Assembly: GCF_002863225.1 (NCBI RefSeq)
Contig: NZ_PKEK01000032.1
Location: 1 to 60,645, forward strand
From: Mycobacterium sp.
Lineage (GTDB): Bacteria; Actinomycetota; Actinomycetes; Mycobacteriales; Mycobacteriaceae
Length of the DNA: 60,645 nucleotides
Direction: 5' to 3'
Part shown: one piece after another, positions 44,369 to 53,666 of the stretch
Position numbering within the stretch: the stretch's first letter is position 1
How the letters are laid out: every line of letters starts with the position of its first letter
Position numbers and translations under genes: made by a program
The notes under the pieces: generated by a model
Database searches by the model: none
Seen by the model: the letters and a program-made list of their open reading frames with translations, nothing else
Told to the model about the DNA's origin: nothing

Positions 44369-46524
44369 CGTTCGGCGGCGAACGCCCGCAGATTCGCGAG
44401 CTGGTCGGGATCCAATGAGGGACGGACGTTTTCGCGTGCTGCTGCGACGTCGGCCGCGGTGATCTCGGCCGCATCGACCGAGCGGCGCATTGCGGTGAGT
44501 GCGGCCTCGCGCAGCAGCGCGACGCAGTCAGCGGCGCTGTACCCCTCCAGATCGGCGGCCAGCGCCTCCAAATCGACATCGCGGAGCGGGATCGACTTGC
44601 CGGCGGTGCGCAGGATGTCCACTCGCGCCTGAGCATCGGGCGGTTCGACGAACACCAGCTTCTCCAACCGACCGGGCCGCAGCAGGCCCGGGTCGATCAG
44701 ATCCGGCCGGTTGGTGGCGCCGACCACCACGACGTCGTTCAGCGGCTCGATGCCGTCGAGCTCGGTGAGCAGTGCCGCCACCACACGATCGGTGACCCCG
44801 GAGTCGAAGCTCTGCCCGCGCCGCGGCGTCAACGCATCGATCTCGTCCAGGAAGACCAGCGACGGCGCGGAATCGCGCGCGCGGCCGAACAGTTCGCGGA
44901 CCGCCTTTTCCGATGACCCGACCCATTTGTCCATCAGCTCAGAGCCTTTGACGGCGTGCACCGAAAGCCGGCCGGTGCTGGCCAACGCACGCACCACGAA
45001 AGTCTTGCCGCAACCGGGCGGGCCGTAGAGCAGTACGCCGCGCGGCGGCTGGACACCGAGCCGGGCGAAGGTGTCGGGATGTTGTAGGGGCCACAGCACC
45101 GCTTCGGTGAGCGCCTGCTTGGTCTGCACCATGTCGCCGACGTCGTCGAGAGTCACCGAGCCGACCGTCACCTCCGTTGCGGCGGACCGCGACAGCGGCC
45201 TGATCACCGACAGCGCGCCGGTCAAGTCATCCTGGGTGAGCTTCGGTGGTTTGCCGTCGGAGCTGGCACGAGCCGCGGCTCGCAGGGCCGCCTCGCGGAC
45301 CAACGCCGCCAGGTCTGCAACCACGAAACCTGGAGTACGGGCCGTGATCTCGCTGAGATCGAGCTCCTCGGTGGGCACGTCTTTCAGCAGACCCTCGAGC
45401 AGCGCGGCGCGAGTCGACGCGTCCGGCAGGCTCAGCACCAGTTCGCGATCGCACAGATCAGGGGCACGCAGTCGAGGGTCGAGGTTCTCCGGGACCGACG
45501 AGGTGACGATCACCGCGACTCGGTGGGCCGCGACCGCTCGACGCAATTCGCCCAGGATGAGCGTCGCCACGGGCTCGGCCGTCGCGGGCAGGAGCGCGTC
45601 GATGTCGGCGATCAGCAACACCCCACCGCCGTCGCACACTTTCGATGCCGCGGCGGCCACCCGCCGGAGACGGTCCTCGGCGGCCAAGGCGCCGACCTCG
45701 GGACTGTCGAGTTCGACGAGCCGTCGTTCGGCGCAGACGGCCCGCACCAGCGTTGCCTTGCCGACCCCAGCGGGCCCAGAGACCAGTACACCCAGATTGG
45801 TTGTCGCACCTAGTGTTTGCAGCAAATGCGGCTCGTCGAGCGCAAGCTTGAGCCACTCGGCCAACTTGATTGCCTGCGCACCGACGCCCTTCAGATCGGC
45901 CACGGTGAGCTTCGGTGCCTTCGAGACAACAGGTTTCGGTTCAGCCGGCTTGGCCGCGATGGCGCCGTTGCCCCACGTCACCAAGGAATTCGGTTGCACA
46001 CTCACGGGTCCGTCGGGGTCCACACCGGTCACCGTCAACAGTTCCGAGGTCCAGCTGATGCCCACCGCCGAGGCCAGCGCGCGCGTCGCCGCCGACGTCG
46101 AGGTGCCCGGGCCCAGATCTCGTGGCAACAGCGACACCGCGTCGCCGACGGTCAACACCTTGCCCAGCAAGGCTTGTCGCAGCGTTGTCGGGGGCAGCGA
46201 CTGAGTGGTCAGGGTCGAACCGCTCAGCGTCACGGTTCGCGCGCCGAACACTGTGGCGGCGACCACGAGGACGGCGGTGTCTTCGCTCAGGCCTGCGTTG
46301 GACAGCGTCACGTCGTCGAGCAGCACCGTGCCGACGGGCGTCGTCGGTCCGGCCATCCCGGCCACCGCCGTCGTGGTCCGCGTCCCGGTGATCGACACCG
46401 CGTCCCACTCCCGAATGCCGAGCGCGGCAATCGCGCTGGGATGCAACCGGATAACCCCGCGGCGCGAGTCGACGGCCGAGGTGTTCAGCCGGGCGGTGAG
46501 GGTCAGCTGAGTCGGCGCGGTCAT
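44365..46524 (-). CDS. Cdc48/VCP-like double AAA ATPase
   Basis: The 719-residue protein has a Cdc48-like N domain (about 1-190) and two AAA modules. The second is intact: Walker A GPPGCGKT, Walker B LVFLDEIDAL, arginine-rich DPGLLRPGRLEK. The first is degenerate: GPAGVGKA lacks the Ser/Thr after Lys, and Walker B reads ADID instead of DEID. It matches Rv0435c. It probably unfolds proteins. ATG 46524 overlaps the pssA stop, so the ATPase is the last gene of psd-pssA-AAA. Confidence 0.94.
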   Translation of the reverse strand: MTAPTQLTLTARLNTSAVDSRRGVIRLHPSAIAALGIREWDAVSITGTRTTTAVAGMAGPTTPVGTVLLDDVTLSNAGLSEDTAVLVVAATVFGARTVTLSGSTLTTQSLPPTTLRQALLGKVLTVGDAVSLLPRDLGPGTSTSAATRALASAVGISWTSELLTVTGVDPDGPVSVQPNSLVTWGNGAIAAKPAEPKPVVSKAPKLTVADLKGVGAQAIKLAEWLKLALDEPHLLQTLGATTNLGVLVSGPAGVGKATLVRAVCAERRLVELDSPEVGALAAEDRLRRVAAAASKVCDGGGVLLIADIDALLPATAEPVATLILGELRRAVAAHRVAVIVTSSVPENLDPRLRAPDLCDRELVLSLPDASTRAALLEGLLKDVPTEELDLSEITARTPGFVVADLAALVREAALRAAARASSDGKPPKLTQDDLTGALSVIRPLSRSAATEVTVGSVTLDDVGDMVQTKQALTEAVLWPLQHPDTFARLGVQPPRGVLLYGPPGCGKTFVVRALASTGRLSVHAVKGSELMDKWVGSSEKAVRELFGRARDSAPSLVFLDEIDALTPRRGQSFDSGVTDRVVAALLTELDGIEPLNDVVVVGATNRPDLIDPGLLRPGRLEKLVFVEPPDAQARVDILRTAGKSIPLRDVDLEALAADLEGYSAADCVALLREAALTAMRRSVDAAEITAADVAAARENVRPSLDPDQLANLRAFAAER

Positions 46525-47381
46525 GTGCGGCCGGTCGGCCTGCGCAGTCCGAGCCGCGCCACCGATCGACGGCTTGGCTGTGCGCGGCGGATCGCTCGCC
46601 GGGTGGCGCGTCGCTGCTTGGGTTTTTCACCCCATGCCTCGGGATGTGCCGCCAACCAGTTGTAGGTGCGCATCGAGAACGGGATGTAGCAGAGGTAGGC
46701 CGCGATGACGACCATGATCAGGATGTAGGGGAACAACAGTGCTGCGGCGGCGACGATGGTGAGCCCGGCCAGCAGCAGTGCGGCCAAATTGGGCGGCACG
46801 GAAACGGCGTGCATCTTGCGCATCGGGAGTCGGCTGACCAGCAGCATCGAGCACGCCGTGATCCACGTGCAGACAAACCACGGCGAGGTCCACCAGCCCG
46901 GCCCGAACTGCAGCTTGGCCGCCAGCGGTCCGAGCGCGATGATGGCGCCGGCCGGCGCCGGCACGCCGACGAAGAACTCGCGCGTGAACGACGGCAGGCT
47001 GGTGTCGTCCAGCAACGCGTTGAACCTGGCCAGCCGCAACACGATTGACACCGCGTACAGCATGACCACCACCCAACCTGCCGGTAGTGCGGGCATCATC
47101 GACACGTAGACCACGACCGCGGGGGCCACCCCGAAGTTCACCGCGTCGGCCAGCGAGTCGATCTCTTCGCCCATTCTCGACTCGGCATCCAGGGCGCGGG
47201 CCACCCGGCCGTCCAGCCCGTCCAGGATCGCGGCCGCGGCGATCAACGCGATCGCGACGTGCGGCTGGCCCTCGAGTGCGAATCGGATCGATGTCAGCCC
47301 CGCGCAGATCGCCAGCACGCTCATCGAACTGGGCAGGATGCGCAGCGGGGCTACCCGCCGGCTGCGAGTTCGGGTCGTCAC
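46521..47381 (-). CDS. pssA: CDP-diacylglycerol-serine O-phosphatidyltransferase
   Basis: This 286-residue membrane enzyme makes phosphatidylserine. The CDP-alcohol phosphotransferase signature is intact ([20 protein letters not shown] followed by LAD; DGx2ARx8Gx3Dx3D). About seven hydrophobic segments follow, and a basic C-terminal tail. It matches Rv0436c. Its start overlaps the psd stop and its stop overlaps the ATPase start. Confidence 0.96.
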   Translation of the reverse strand: MTTRTRSRRVAPLRILPSSMSVLAICAGLTSIRFALEGQPHVAIALIAAAAILDGLDGRVARALDAESRMGEEIDSLADAVNFGVAPAVVVYVSMMPALPAGWVVVMLYAVSIVLRLARFNALLDDTSLPSFTREFFVGVPAPAGAIIALGPLAAKLQFGPGWWTSPWFVCTWITACSMLLVSRLPMRKMHAVSVPPNLAALLLAGLTIVAAAALLFPYILIMVVIAAYLCYIPFSMRTYNWLAAHPEAWGEKPKQRRATRRAIRRAQPSRRSVARLGLRRPTGRT

Positions 47382-48091
47382 GGCAGCTGCGCCAGCACCG
47401 TCTCGCCGGCTACCGCGCGCTGCCCGACGCTGACCGACACCTGGGCGCCGGCGGGCAGGTAGGTGTCCAACCGCGAGCCGAATCGGATCAGGCCGTAGGT
47501 ATCACCGACCGACAGCTTGTCGCCGACTCCGACATTGCAAACGATGCGGCGGGCCACCAGACCGGCGATCTGCACCGCGACGACCTCGACCCCGTCGGCG
47601 GTACGGATGCGCACGCTGTTGCGTTCGTTGCTCTCGCTGGCGACGGGAAGATCGGCCGAGCCGAACAGCCCGGGCCGATGTTGCACAGCGATCACCTCAC
47701 CACTGACCGGGGCCCGCTGCACGTGGGCGTCGAACACCGACAAGAAGATGCTGACCCGGGTGAGTTCCGCGTCGCCCATCTCCAACTCCGGCGGCGGCGC
47801 GGCCGACTCGATCAGGCACACCTGGCCGTCGGCGGGTGCGACGACGACGTCGGACCGGGTGGGTGGCACCCGCGGCGGGTGCCGGAAGAAGCCCGCGCAC
47901 GCGCCGGCGAACAGCAGCCCGGTGCGGCGCAGCCAGCGGGAGCGCCGGCCGACCACAGCCAACCCCAGGCCGACGGAGATGAACGGAATTCCGGCCGGGT
48001 GAACGGGTGGAACCGTCTCCCGCAGCAGCGTCAGCACATGCTGCAAGCTGATCGTCGGGTTCTCGGCCGTCGAGCGGGGACGTCGTGCCAC
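47378..48091 (-). CDS. psd: Phosphatidylserine decarboxylase
   Basis: This 237-residue proenzyme decarboxylates phosphatidylserine to phosphatidylethanolamine. It carries the self-cleavage site as RFGSRLD near the C-terminus; cleavage before that Ser creates the pyruvoyl group. Other segments are [27 protein letters not shown] and NERNSV. It matches Rv0437c. It heads the psd-pssA-AAA operon. In M. tuberculosis moeA2 lies directly upstream; here only 29 bp separate psd from the SDR gene. Confidence 0.96.
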   Translation of the reverse strand: MARRPRSTAENPTISLQHVLTLLRETVPPVHPAGIPFISVGLGLAVVGRRSRWLRRTGLLFAGACAGFFRHPPRVPPTRSDVVVAPADGQVCLIESAAPPPELEMGDAELTRVSIFLSVFDAHVQRAPVSGEVIAVQHRPGLFGSADLPVASESNERNSVRIRTADGVEVVAVQIAGLVARRIVCNVGVGDKLSVGDTYGLIRFGSRLDTYLPAGAQVSVSVGQRAVAGETVLAQLP

Positions 48092-48120
48092 GCGGTTATC
48101 TTACGGAGCCGTGGCGGCCG

Positions 48121-49044
48121 TCAGACCGGATACGTGACGTCGGTCAGTTCCTCGGAGACCGCCCACAGCCGGCGCTGCAGGTCTTCGTCGTGTGATTGTG
48201 CGCTGGACGAGACGATCTTCGGGTGGCCGCGCTGCTCGCCCAAGCCGTCGGGGCCGTAGTACTGGCCGCCCTCGACATCGGGGTCGGTCGCCGCGCGCAG
48301 CGTCGGCAGGGACCCCATCGCCGCACCTTGGAAAAGCAGCGGGCCCGCGATCGCGAACAGCGGTTTGATCAGGGTCGGCGCGTTGCGGCCCAGTTCGGTG
48401 GCGGACGAACCGGGGTGCGCCGCGACGGCGATCGTGTTGTCGTGGTGCTCAGCCAGCCGGCGTTGCAGCTCGTAGGTGAACAGCAGGTTGGCCAGCTTGG
48501 ACTGCCCGTATGCGCCGAAGCGGTCGTAGCTGTGCTCCCACTGCAGGTCGTCGAAGTGGATCGCCGCACGCACCCGGTGGCCCATGCTGCTGACTGTCAC
48601 CACTCGCGAACCGCGCACCGGCAGCAGGTTGTCCAGCAACAGCCCGGTGAGGGCGAAGTGGCCCAGATGGTTGGTGCCGAACTGCAATTCGAAGCCGTCG
48701 TCGGTGAGTTGCTTGGGCGTCCACATCACGCCCGCGTTGTTGATCAGCAGATCGATCCGCGGGTAGGCCTTGCGCAGCGCGGCCGCGGCGGCACGCACCG
48801 AGGCCAGTGAACCGAGGTCGAGTTCCTGCAACGTCACGTCGGCGTTGGGGTTGGCGGCGACGATCCTGGCCAGCGCGAGGTTGCCCTTTTCCGGGTTGCG
48901 CACCGCCAGCACCACGTGGGCGCCGGTGTGGGCCAGCGCCGCAGCGGTGTGATAGCCGAGCCCGGTGTTTGCACCGGTCACGATCGCGACGCGGCCGCTC
49001 TGGTCGGGTATGTCGCCGGGGGTCCATTTGCCGTCGGAGCTCAT
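48121..49044 (-). CDS. Short-chain dehydrogenase/reductase (Rv0439c-like)
   Basis: This 307-residue SDR has the NAD(P) motif VTGANTGLGYHTAAALA, NNAGVMW, and active-site VSSMGHR...YGQSKLANLLFTYELQRRL (YxxxK). It resembles retinol-dehydrogenase-like SDRs; the substrate is unknown. A close paralogue in the same orientation lies at 53663-54562. Its start is ATG 49044; the longer frame upstream is a shadow of PH-domain genes. Confidence 0.93.
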   Translation of the reverse strand: MSSDGKWTPGDIPDQSGRVAIVTGANTGLGYHTAAALAHTGAHVVLAVRNPEKGNLALARIVAANPNADVTLQELDLGSLASVRAAAAALRKAYPRIDLLINNAGVMWTPKQLTDDGFELQFGTNHLGHFALTGLLLDNLLPVRGSRVVTVSSMGHRVRAAIHFDDLQWEHSYDRFGAYGQSKLANLLFTYELQRRLAEHHDNTIAVAAHPGSSATELGRNAPTLIKPLFAIAGPLLFQGAAMGSLPTLRAATDPDVEGGQYYGPDGLGEQRGHPKIVSSSAQSHDEDLQRRLWAVSEELTDVTYPV

Positions 49045-49131
49045 CGAAGAAAACGATACCCATCCGAACTCCGGAGTCGCCGTGTCGGTGCAGATCGGCT
49101 CGGCGTCGGTGGCATTGTCTACGGCGTGGAC

Positions 49132-49608
49132 ATGGTTGATCCCGCCCATCTGCCCAGTCGTCGCGCGCCGCTGCGGTGGGCGGTCGGCGGCGTCGTACCG
49201 TGGCTGCTGCTGGCGGTCGGTCAGGTCGGGTGGTACGAGTTCGACACGCGAATGCCGTGGCTGCACATCCTGATCGGCGTGGTGACCGTCCTGGGTGCCG
49301 TCGTCTCGACGGCCGTCGTTCCGGTCTGGCGCTACCGGGTGCATCGGTGGGAACTCGGCCCGCAAGCGGTGTACACCCGCACCGGGTGGCTGGTCCAGGA
49401 ACGTCGTATCGCGCCGATCTCGCGAGTGCAGACCGTGGACACCTATCGCGGCCCGGTCGACCGGATCTTCGGCCTGGCCAACGTCACAGTCACGACGGCA
49501 TCGTCGGCCGGCGCGGTGCGCATCGTTGCACTCGACGTCGACGTCGCCGACCATCTCGTCGCGCAGCTGACCGACATCGCCGCGATCGGCGCCGAGGACG
49601 CGACGTGA
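49132..49608 (+). CDS. Bacterial PH-domain membrane protein (YdbS-like)
   Basis: The 158-residue protein has two hydrophobic segments (WAVGGVVPWLLLAVGQVGWY and LHILIGVVTVLGAVVSTAVV) followed by a bPH_2 domain (WELGPQAVYTRTGWLVQERRIAP, ISRVQTVDTYRGPVDRIFGL). GTG 49126 is an alternative start. It is followed after 43 bp by a larger PH-domain protein, the usual YdbS-YdbT pair. YdbS/YdbT-type proteins act at the membrane; the function in mycobacteria is unknown. Confidence 0.88.
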   Translation: MVDPAHLPSRRAPLRWAVGGVVPWLLLAVGQVGWYEFDTRMPWLHILIGVVTVLGAVVSTAVVPVWRYRVHRWELGPQAVYTRTGWLVQERRIAPISRVQTVDTYRGPVDRIFGLANVTVTTASSAGAVRIVALDVDVADHLVAQLTDIAAIGAEDAT

Positions 49609-49651
49609 GTTGCGCGCGTTCAGCGTGTCGCGACGTCGAGGAGCGGCGCCG

Positions 49652-51124
49652 ATGACCACCGCCGACTGGCAGCGGCTGAGCCCCCGGATGCTCTTGGTCC
49701 ATCCGGTCTACGAGTTGCTGCGCGAGTTGCCGTTTCTGATCGGCGCCATCGTGCTGGGGACGACCACCGGTAATCAGTTCTGGACGATCGCGGTGGTGGC
49801 CTACACGGTCGTCATCGGTGTGGCCCGATGGTTCACCACCAGCTACCGCGTCGACGCGGCGCAACTGCAGCTGCGGACGGGATTGCTGCAGCGCAAGGTG
49901 CTGTCCTTGCCGCTCAACAGGATTCGTTCGGTGAGCAGTGACGCGCGGTTGCTGCACCGGGTGATGGGCCTGGCCGTGGTAAGGGTGAGCACCGGTCAGG
50001 AAGCCAAGGGCGACAGTGGTTCTGGCGCCTTCGAGCTCAACGCGGTCGAGGTGCGCCAGGTGCCGCAGTTGAAGGCTATCCTGCTGGCCGACTCGACCGA
50101 GCCGACGGATCACGCTCCCGCGGATGTCGAGGACGAGGTGCTGGCCCGCTGGCAGCCGGCGTGGTTGAGGTATTCGCCGCTGAGCGTGTCGGGATTGTTG
50201 TCGTTGGCCGCTGCTGCCGGGGTGATCTACCAGAGCGGATTCGCCGGGCCGCTGCAGCATTCGCGGATCGCGCAGGCGACGCTCGACTATGTCGCGCGGT
50301 GGGGCACCGTCAAGACGATCGCGGTCGCCGGCGTTGCGGTTCTGGTCGCGTCGGTGTTGCTGGCGGTGGTGCGGTCGCTGCTCACCTGGGGCAACCTGGT
50401 GCTGCTGCGACAGGCCGATGTCTTGCATCTGCGGCATGGCCTGCTCCGGCTGCGGGAGCGGGCCTACGACATGAGCCGGCTGCGCGGCGGGACCCTGCGG
50501 CAGCCGCTGCTGGTGCGGATGTTCGGCGGCGCGCGACTGGACGCGGTGATGACCGGTGTGCACGGTGCCGGTGAGGCGTCGGTGCTGCTACCGCCGTGCC
50601 CGATGTCGACGGCCCAGTCGGTGTTGACCGAACTGGTCGGTGACGCGGAGGTCGTCTCCGGGCCGCTGCGGGGTCACGGTCGCCGGGCCGCCACCCGACG
50701 GTGGACCCGGGCCCTCGGGCTGCCCTTGCTGGCCGGTATCGGGTTGGGTATCGCCGTGGCGTTGGGCGCGGAAGATGCTGTGCCGGTATGGGTTTGGCCC
50801 ACCTGGATCGCGGTGACGGCATGGTGTGCACTGCTCGCGGTCGACCGCATCGACGCCCTCGGGCACCGGGTTCACGACGGCTGGCTGGTGATGCGATCCG
50901 GCAGCGTGGAACGACGCCGCGACTGCCTGGCCACCGCGGGCATCATCAGTTGGACGGTACGCCAGACGCCGTTTCAGCGACGGGCGAAGGTCGCGACCCT
51001 GGTGGCGGCGACCGCCGCGGGCGTCAAGCGTTACCCGTTGATCGACGTCCCGGACGATCTGGTGTGGTCGATCGCGGCCGAGGCATCGCCGTGGGTAGCC
51101 GAAAGCATGTGGGCGACAAGGTAA
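49652..51124 (+). CDS. Bacterial PH-domain membrane protein (YdbT-like)
   Basis: This 490-residue protein has about six hydrophobic segments in three pairs, each followed by a bPH_2 domain, including LRTGLLQRKVLSLPLNRIRSV, LRHGLLRLRERAYDMSRLRGG and MRSGSVERRRDCLATAGI. It is the partner of the preceding small PH protein. ATG 49652 has GAGGAG eight bases upstream; an upstream GTG at 49610 is less likely. It converges on the helicase gene. Confidence 0.9.
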   Translation: MTTADWQRLSPRMLLVHPVYELLRELPFLIGAIVLGTTTGNQFWTIAVVAYTVVIGVARWFTTSYRVDAAQLQLRTGLLQRKVLSLPLNRIRSVSSDARLLHRVMGLAVVRVSTGQEAKGDSGSGAFELNAVEVRQVPQLKAILLADSTEPTDHAPADVEDEVLARWQPAWLRYSPLSVSGLLSLAAAAGVIYQSGFAGPLQHSRIAQATLDYVARWGTVKTIAVAGVAVLVASVLLAVVRSLLTWGNLVLLRQADVLHLRHGLLRLRERAYDMSRLRGGTLRQPLLVRMFGGARLDAVMTGVHGAGEASVLLPPCPMSTAQSVLTELVGDAEVVSGPLRGHGRRAATRRWTRALGLPLLAGIGLGIAVALGAEDAVPVWVWPTWIAVTAWCALLAVDRIDALGHRVHDGWLVMRSGSVERRRDCLATAGIISWTVRQTPFQRRAKVATLVAATAAGVKRYPLIDVPDDLVWSIAAEASPWVAESMWATR

Positions 51125-51127
51125 ATG

Positions 51128-52813
51128 CTAGGCGGTCAGCCCGCGCACCGCGATGATGCGGGCGGCCAGCTGTTCGCTGGTCGCCGCGGCCACCGGGGGA
51201 CCGCCGCACAGCCGGCGTAGCTCGTTGTGAATCCACCCGTGCGGCTTGCCGAGTCGGTAGTGTGCCGCCGACACCAGCGCATTGAGCTCGCGGCGGAGGT
51301 CACGCAATTGCCCGTGCCGGGTCACGGGCTCGACAGTGGTCACGCCCTCGCGGCTTCGGCGGTCGTACTGCTCTTCTTGCTGGCGGCGTAACAACTCGCG
51401 CATCTGGCCGGCGTCCAACAGACCCGGGATCCCCAGGTAGTCGGCCTCCTCGTCGCTGCCGGCCGGGGTCGCGGTGCCGAAGGAGGAGCCGTCGAAGATC
51501 ACCTGATCCAGTTCGGCGTCGGCGCCCAGCGATTCGAATTTGTTGTCCATCTCGGACGGCTCGTCCTTGACCTGCTGCGCCTCGGCGAGTTCGTCCTTCT
51601 CCCGATGTGGTTGGCCCAGAACGTGATTGCGCTGTGCCTCCAACTCACTGGCCAGCAGCAGCAGCGACGGCACCGACGGCAGGAAGACGCTCGCCGTCTC
51701 CCCGGGCCGCCGGGACCGGACGAACCGGCCGATGGCCTGGGCGAAGAACAGCGGGGTGGAGGCGCTGGTGGCGTAAACGCCGACCGCCAGGCGTGGCACG
51801 TCGACACCTTCGGAGACCATCCGCACCGCGACCAGCCAGCGGGTGGTACCCGCGGAGAACTGCGCGATGCGTTTGGACGCGCCCGGGTCGTCGGACAGCA
51901 CGACCGTGGGCTCTTCACCGGTAATCCGTTTCAGCAGAACGGCATAGGCGCGGGCGGCCTGCTGATCCGAGGCGATCACCATGCCACCGGCGTCCGGAAC
52001 CCCGCCGGCCCGCAACTGCCGCAGCCGGGTGTCGGCCGCCGTGACCACGGCGGGCATCCACTCACCGGTCGGGTCGAGAGCCGTGCGCCAGGCGCGGGCG
52101 GTGTGCTCGGCGCTGGCCGGCTCCCCGAGTCGCGCGGCGTACTCCGCACCGGCGCTGTCCCGCCACCGGGTCTCCCCGGAGTAAGCCATGAACACCACCG
52201 GGCGCACCACACCGTCGGCGAGTGCGTCGGTGTAGCCGTAGGTGTGGTCGGCCTGCGACCGCATCAGCCCGCCGGCGTCCGGTTCATAGCGCACGAATGG
52301 AATCGGTGAGTCGTCGCTACGGAACGGCGTACCGGTCAGGCACAGTCGGCGGGTGGCGTCGTCGAACGCCTCCCGCAGCGCATCGCCCCAACTCTTGGCC
52401 TCACCACCGTGGTGGATCTCGTCGAAGATGACCAGCGTTCGTCTGCCCTCGGTGCGCACCCGATGCCGGGTCGGGTGGCTGGCCACCTGCGCGTAGGTGA
52501 CGACCACACCGTGGTACTCCGCGGACGTGTGGGCGGCGCTGTTGCTGAACTTCGGGTCGAGCGCGATGCCGTCGACCGCGGCCGCCATCGCCCACTGCAC
52601 CTTGAGGTGTTCGGTGGGCACCACCACGGTGATCGCCTCGATGGTGCGGTCGGCCAGCAACTCGGCGGCGATGCGCAGAGCAAACGCGGTCTTGCCGGCA
52701 CCAGGGGTTGCGACCAGCAGGTAGTCGCGCGGTTTGGCGCTCAGATAACGCACCAAGGCTCGACGTTGCCAGCCCCGCAAAGCCCGGGTGCTGGGCGCTT
52801 CAACTGCCCGCAC
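51128..52813 (-). CDS. SF2 DEAD/DEAH-type helicase
   Basis: This 561-residue helicase has Walker A ATPGAGKTAFALRIA, motif II as IFDEIHHGG, motif III LTGTPFRSDD, and motif VI QAIGRFVRSRRPGETA. A C-terminal extension (about 440-561) is helical and of unknown role. It resembles RadD/XPB-type SF2 proteins found in many actinobacteria. The start is GTG 52813. DNA repair or RNA remodelling is possible. Confidence 0.9.
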   Translation of the reverse strand: MRAVEAPSTRALRGWQRRALVRYLSAKPRDYLLVATPGAGKTAFALRIAAELLADRTIEAITVVVPTEHLKVQWAMAAAVDGIALDPKFSNSAAHTSAEYHGVVVTYAQVASHPTRHRVRTEGRRTLVIFDEIHHGGEAKSWGDALREAFDDATRRLCLTGTPFRSDDSPIPFVRYEPDAGGLMRSQADHTYGYTDALADGVVRPVVFMAYSGETRWRDSAGAEYAARLGEPASAEHTARAWRTALDPTGEWMPAVVTAADTRLRQLRAGGVPDAGGMVIASDQQAARAYAVLLKRITGEEPTVVLSDDPGASKRIAQFSAGTTRWLVAVRMVSEGVDVPRLAVGVYATSASTPLFFAQAIGRFVRSRRPGETASVFLPSVPSLLLLASELEAQRNHVLGQPHREKDELAEAQQVKDEPSEMDNKFESLGADAELDQVIFDGSSFGTATPAGSDEEADYLGIPGLLDAGQMRELLRRQQEEQYDRRSREGVTTVEPVTRHGQLRDLRRELNALVSAAHYRLGKPHGWIHNELRRLCGGPPVAAATSEQLAARIIAVRGLTA

Positions 52814-52964
52814 CCGTGGACTCCAATCTGATCGAGATGCAGTCTAGGGCAACGGCATCGGGGCACGCATCTCCGCAGGACGGCGGCGAGTCGCGCCAGC
52901 AAGCGGAGCCGATGTCGCGGCTTGCGAATGGGTGCTGTGCCGACCGGGCCGTAGCATCGATGCG

Positions 52965-53666
52965 GTGACCGAAGAGAGCGTTCGCGTCGAACGTCTCCTC
53001 GATGCCGAAGCGAAGGCTGCGCAATTGTTCGACGAGATCGAACGCCGCGGGCTGGTCCGCCCCGGGGTCGGCGAGAAGGCGCTGTCCGGCGAGATCAACG
53101 CGTTGGCCGCCGACCTGCTCGGCGTCACCCGGCACTGGCATCGGCGCATCGTGCGTGCCGGTGAGAACACCCTGCAGCCGTTCAAGGAACGTCCACCGGA
53201 CCGTGTCGTCGCTGACGACGACATCGTGTTCCTGGACCTGGGCCCGATCTTCGAGGAGTGGGAGGCGGACTTCGGTCGCACCTTCGTCCTCGGCGACGAC
53301 CCGGACAAGCTCGCCCTCCGCGACGCGCTGGCCAGGGTCTGGCAGGGCGGCCGCGACTACTTCAACGACCACCCGCAGGTCACCGGTGCCGAATTATTCG
53401 ACGCCACAGTCGAACTGGCCCGCGCCGAGGGGTTCGGCTGGGGCAGTCACATCGCCGGACACCTGGTCGGGGAGTTTCCGCACAAAAAGATCCCCGGCAC
53501 GAGGACCGAGTGGTACGTCATGCCCAAATCCACCAAACCGATGCGGCGGCGCGACCCCCATGGCCGCCAGTGCCACTGGATTCTGGAAGTCCATCTGATC
53601 GATCCGCAGCATCGGTTCGGTGGTTTTTTCGAGCAGCTGCTCGATCTGGGCGCGGACCGGGCCTAG
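52965..53666 (+). CDS. M24-family metallopeptidase-fold protein
   Basis: The 233-residue protein has the creatinase/methionine-aminopeptidase fold segments: FLDLGPIFEEWEADFGRTF with two metal aspartates, HIAGHLVGEFPHKK with the metal histidine, and WILEVHLID with one glutamate. The usual last metal glutamate near the C-terminus is not evident, so metal binding may be altered. The start is GTG 52965. It converges on the SDR gene with a 4 bp overlap. Confidence 0.85.
   Translation: MTEESVRVERLLDAEAKAAQLFDEIERRGLVRPGVGEKALSGEINALAADLLGVTRHWHRRIVRAGENTLQPFKERPPDRVVADDDIVFLDLGPIFEEWEADFGRTFVLGDDPDKLALRDALARVWQGGRDYFNDHPQVTGAELFDATVELARAEGFGWGSHIAGHLVGEFPHKKIPGTRTEWYVMPKSTKPMRRRDPHGRQCHWILEVHLIDPQHRFGGFFEQLLDLGADRA

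Noticed and set aside
48121..49659. 512-codon form of the first SDR
   Set aside because: The N-terminal 200 codons are antisense to the PH-domain gene; the SDR fold begins at ATG 49044.
49490..50563. Minus-strand Gln/Arg/His-rich open frame within the PH-domain gene
   Set aside because: The composition is that of an antisense shadow and no family pattern is visible.
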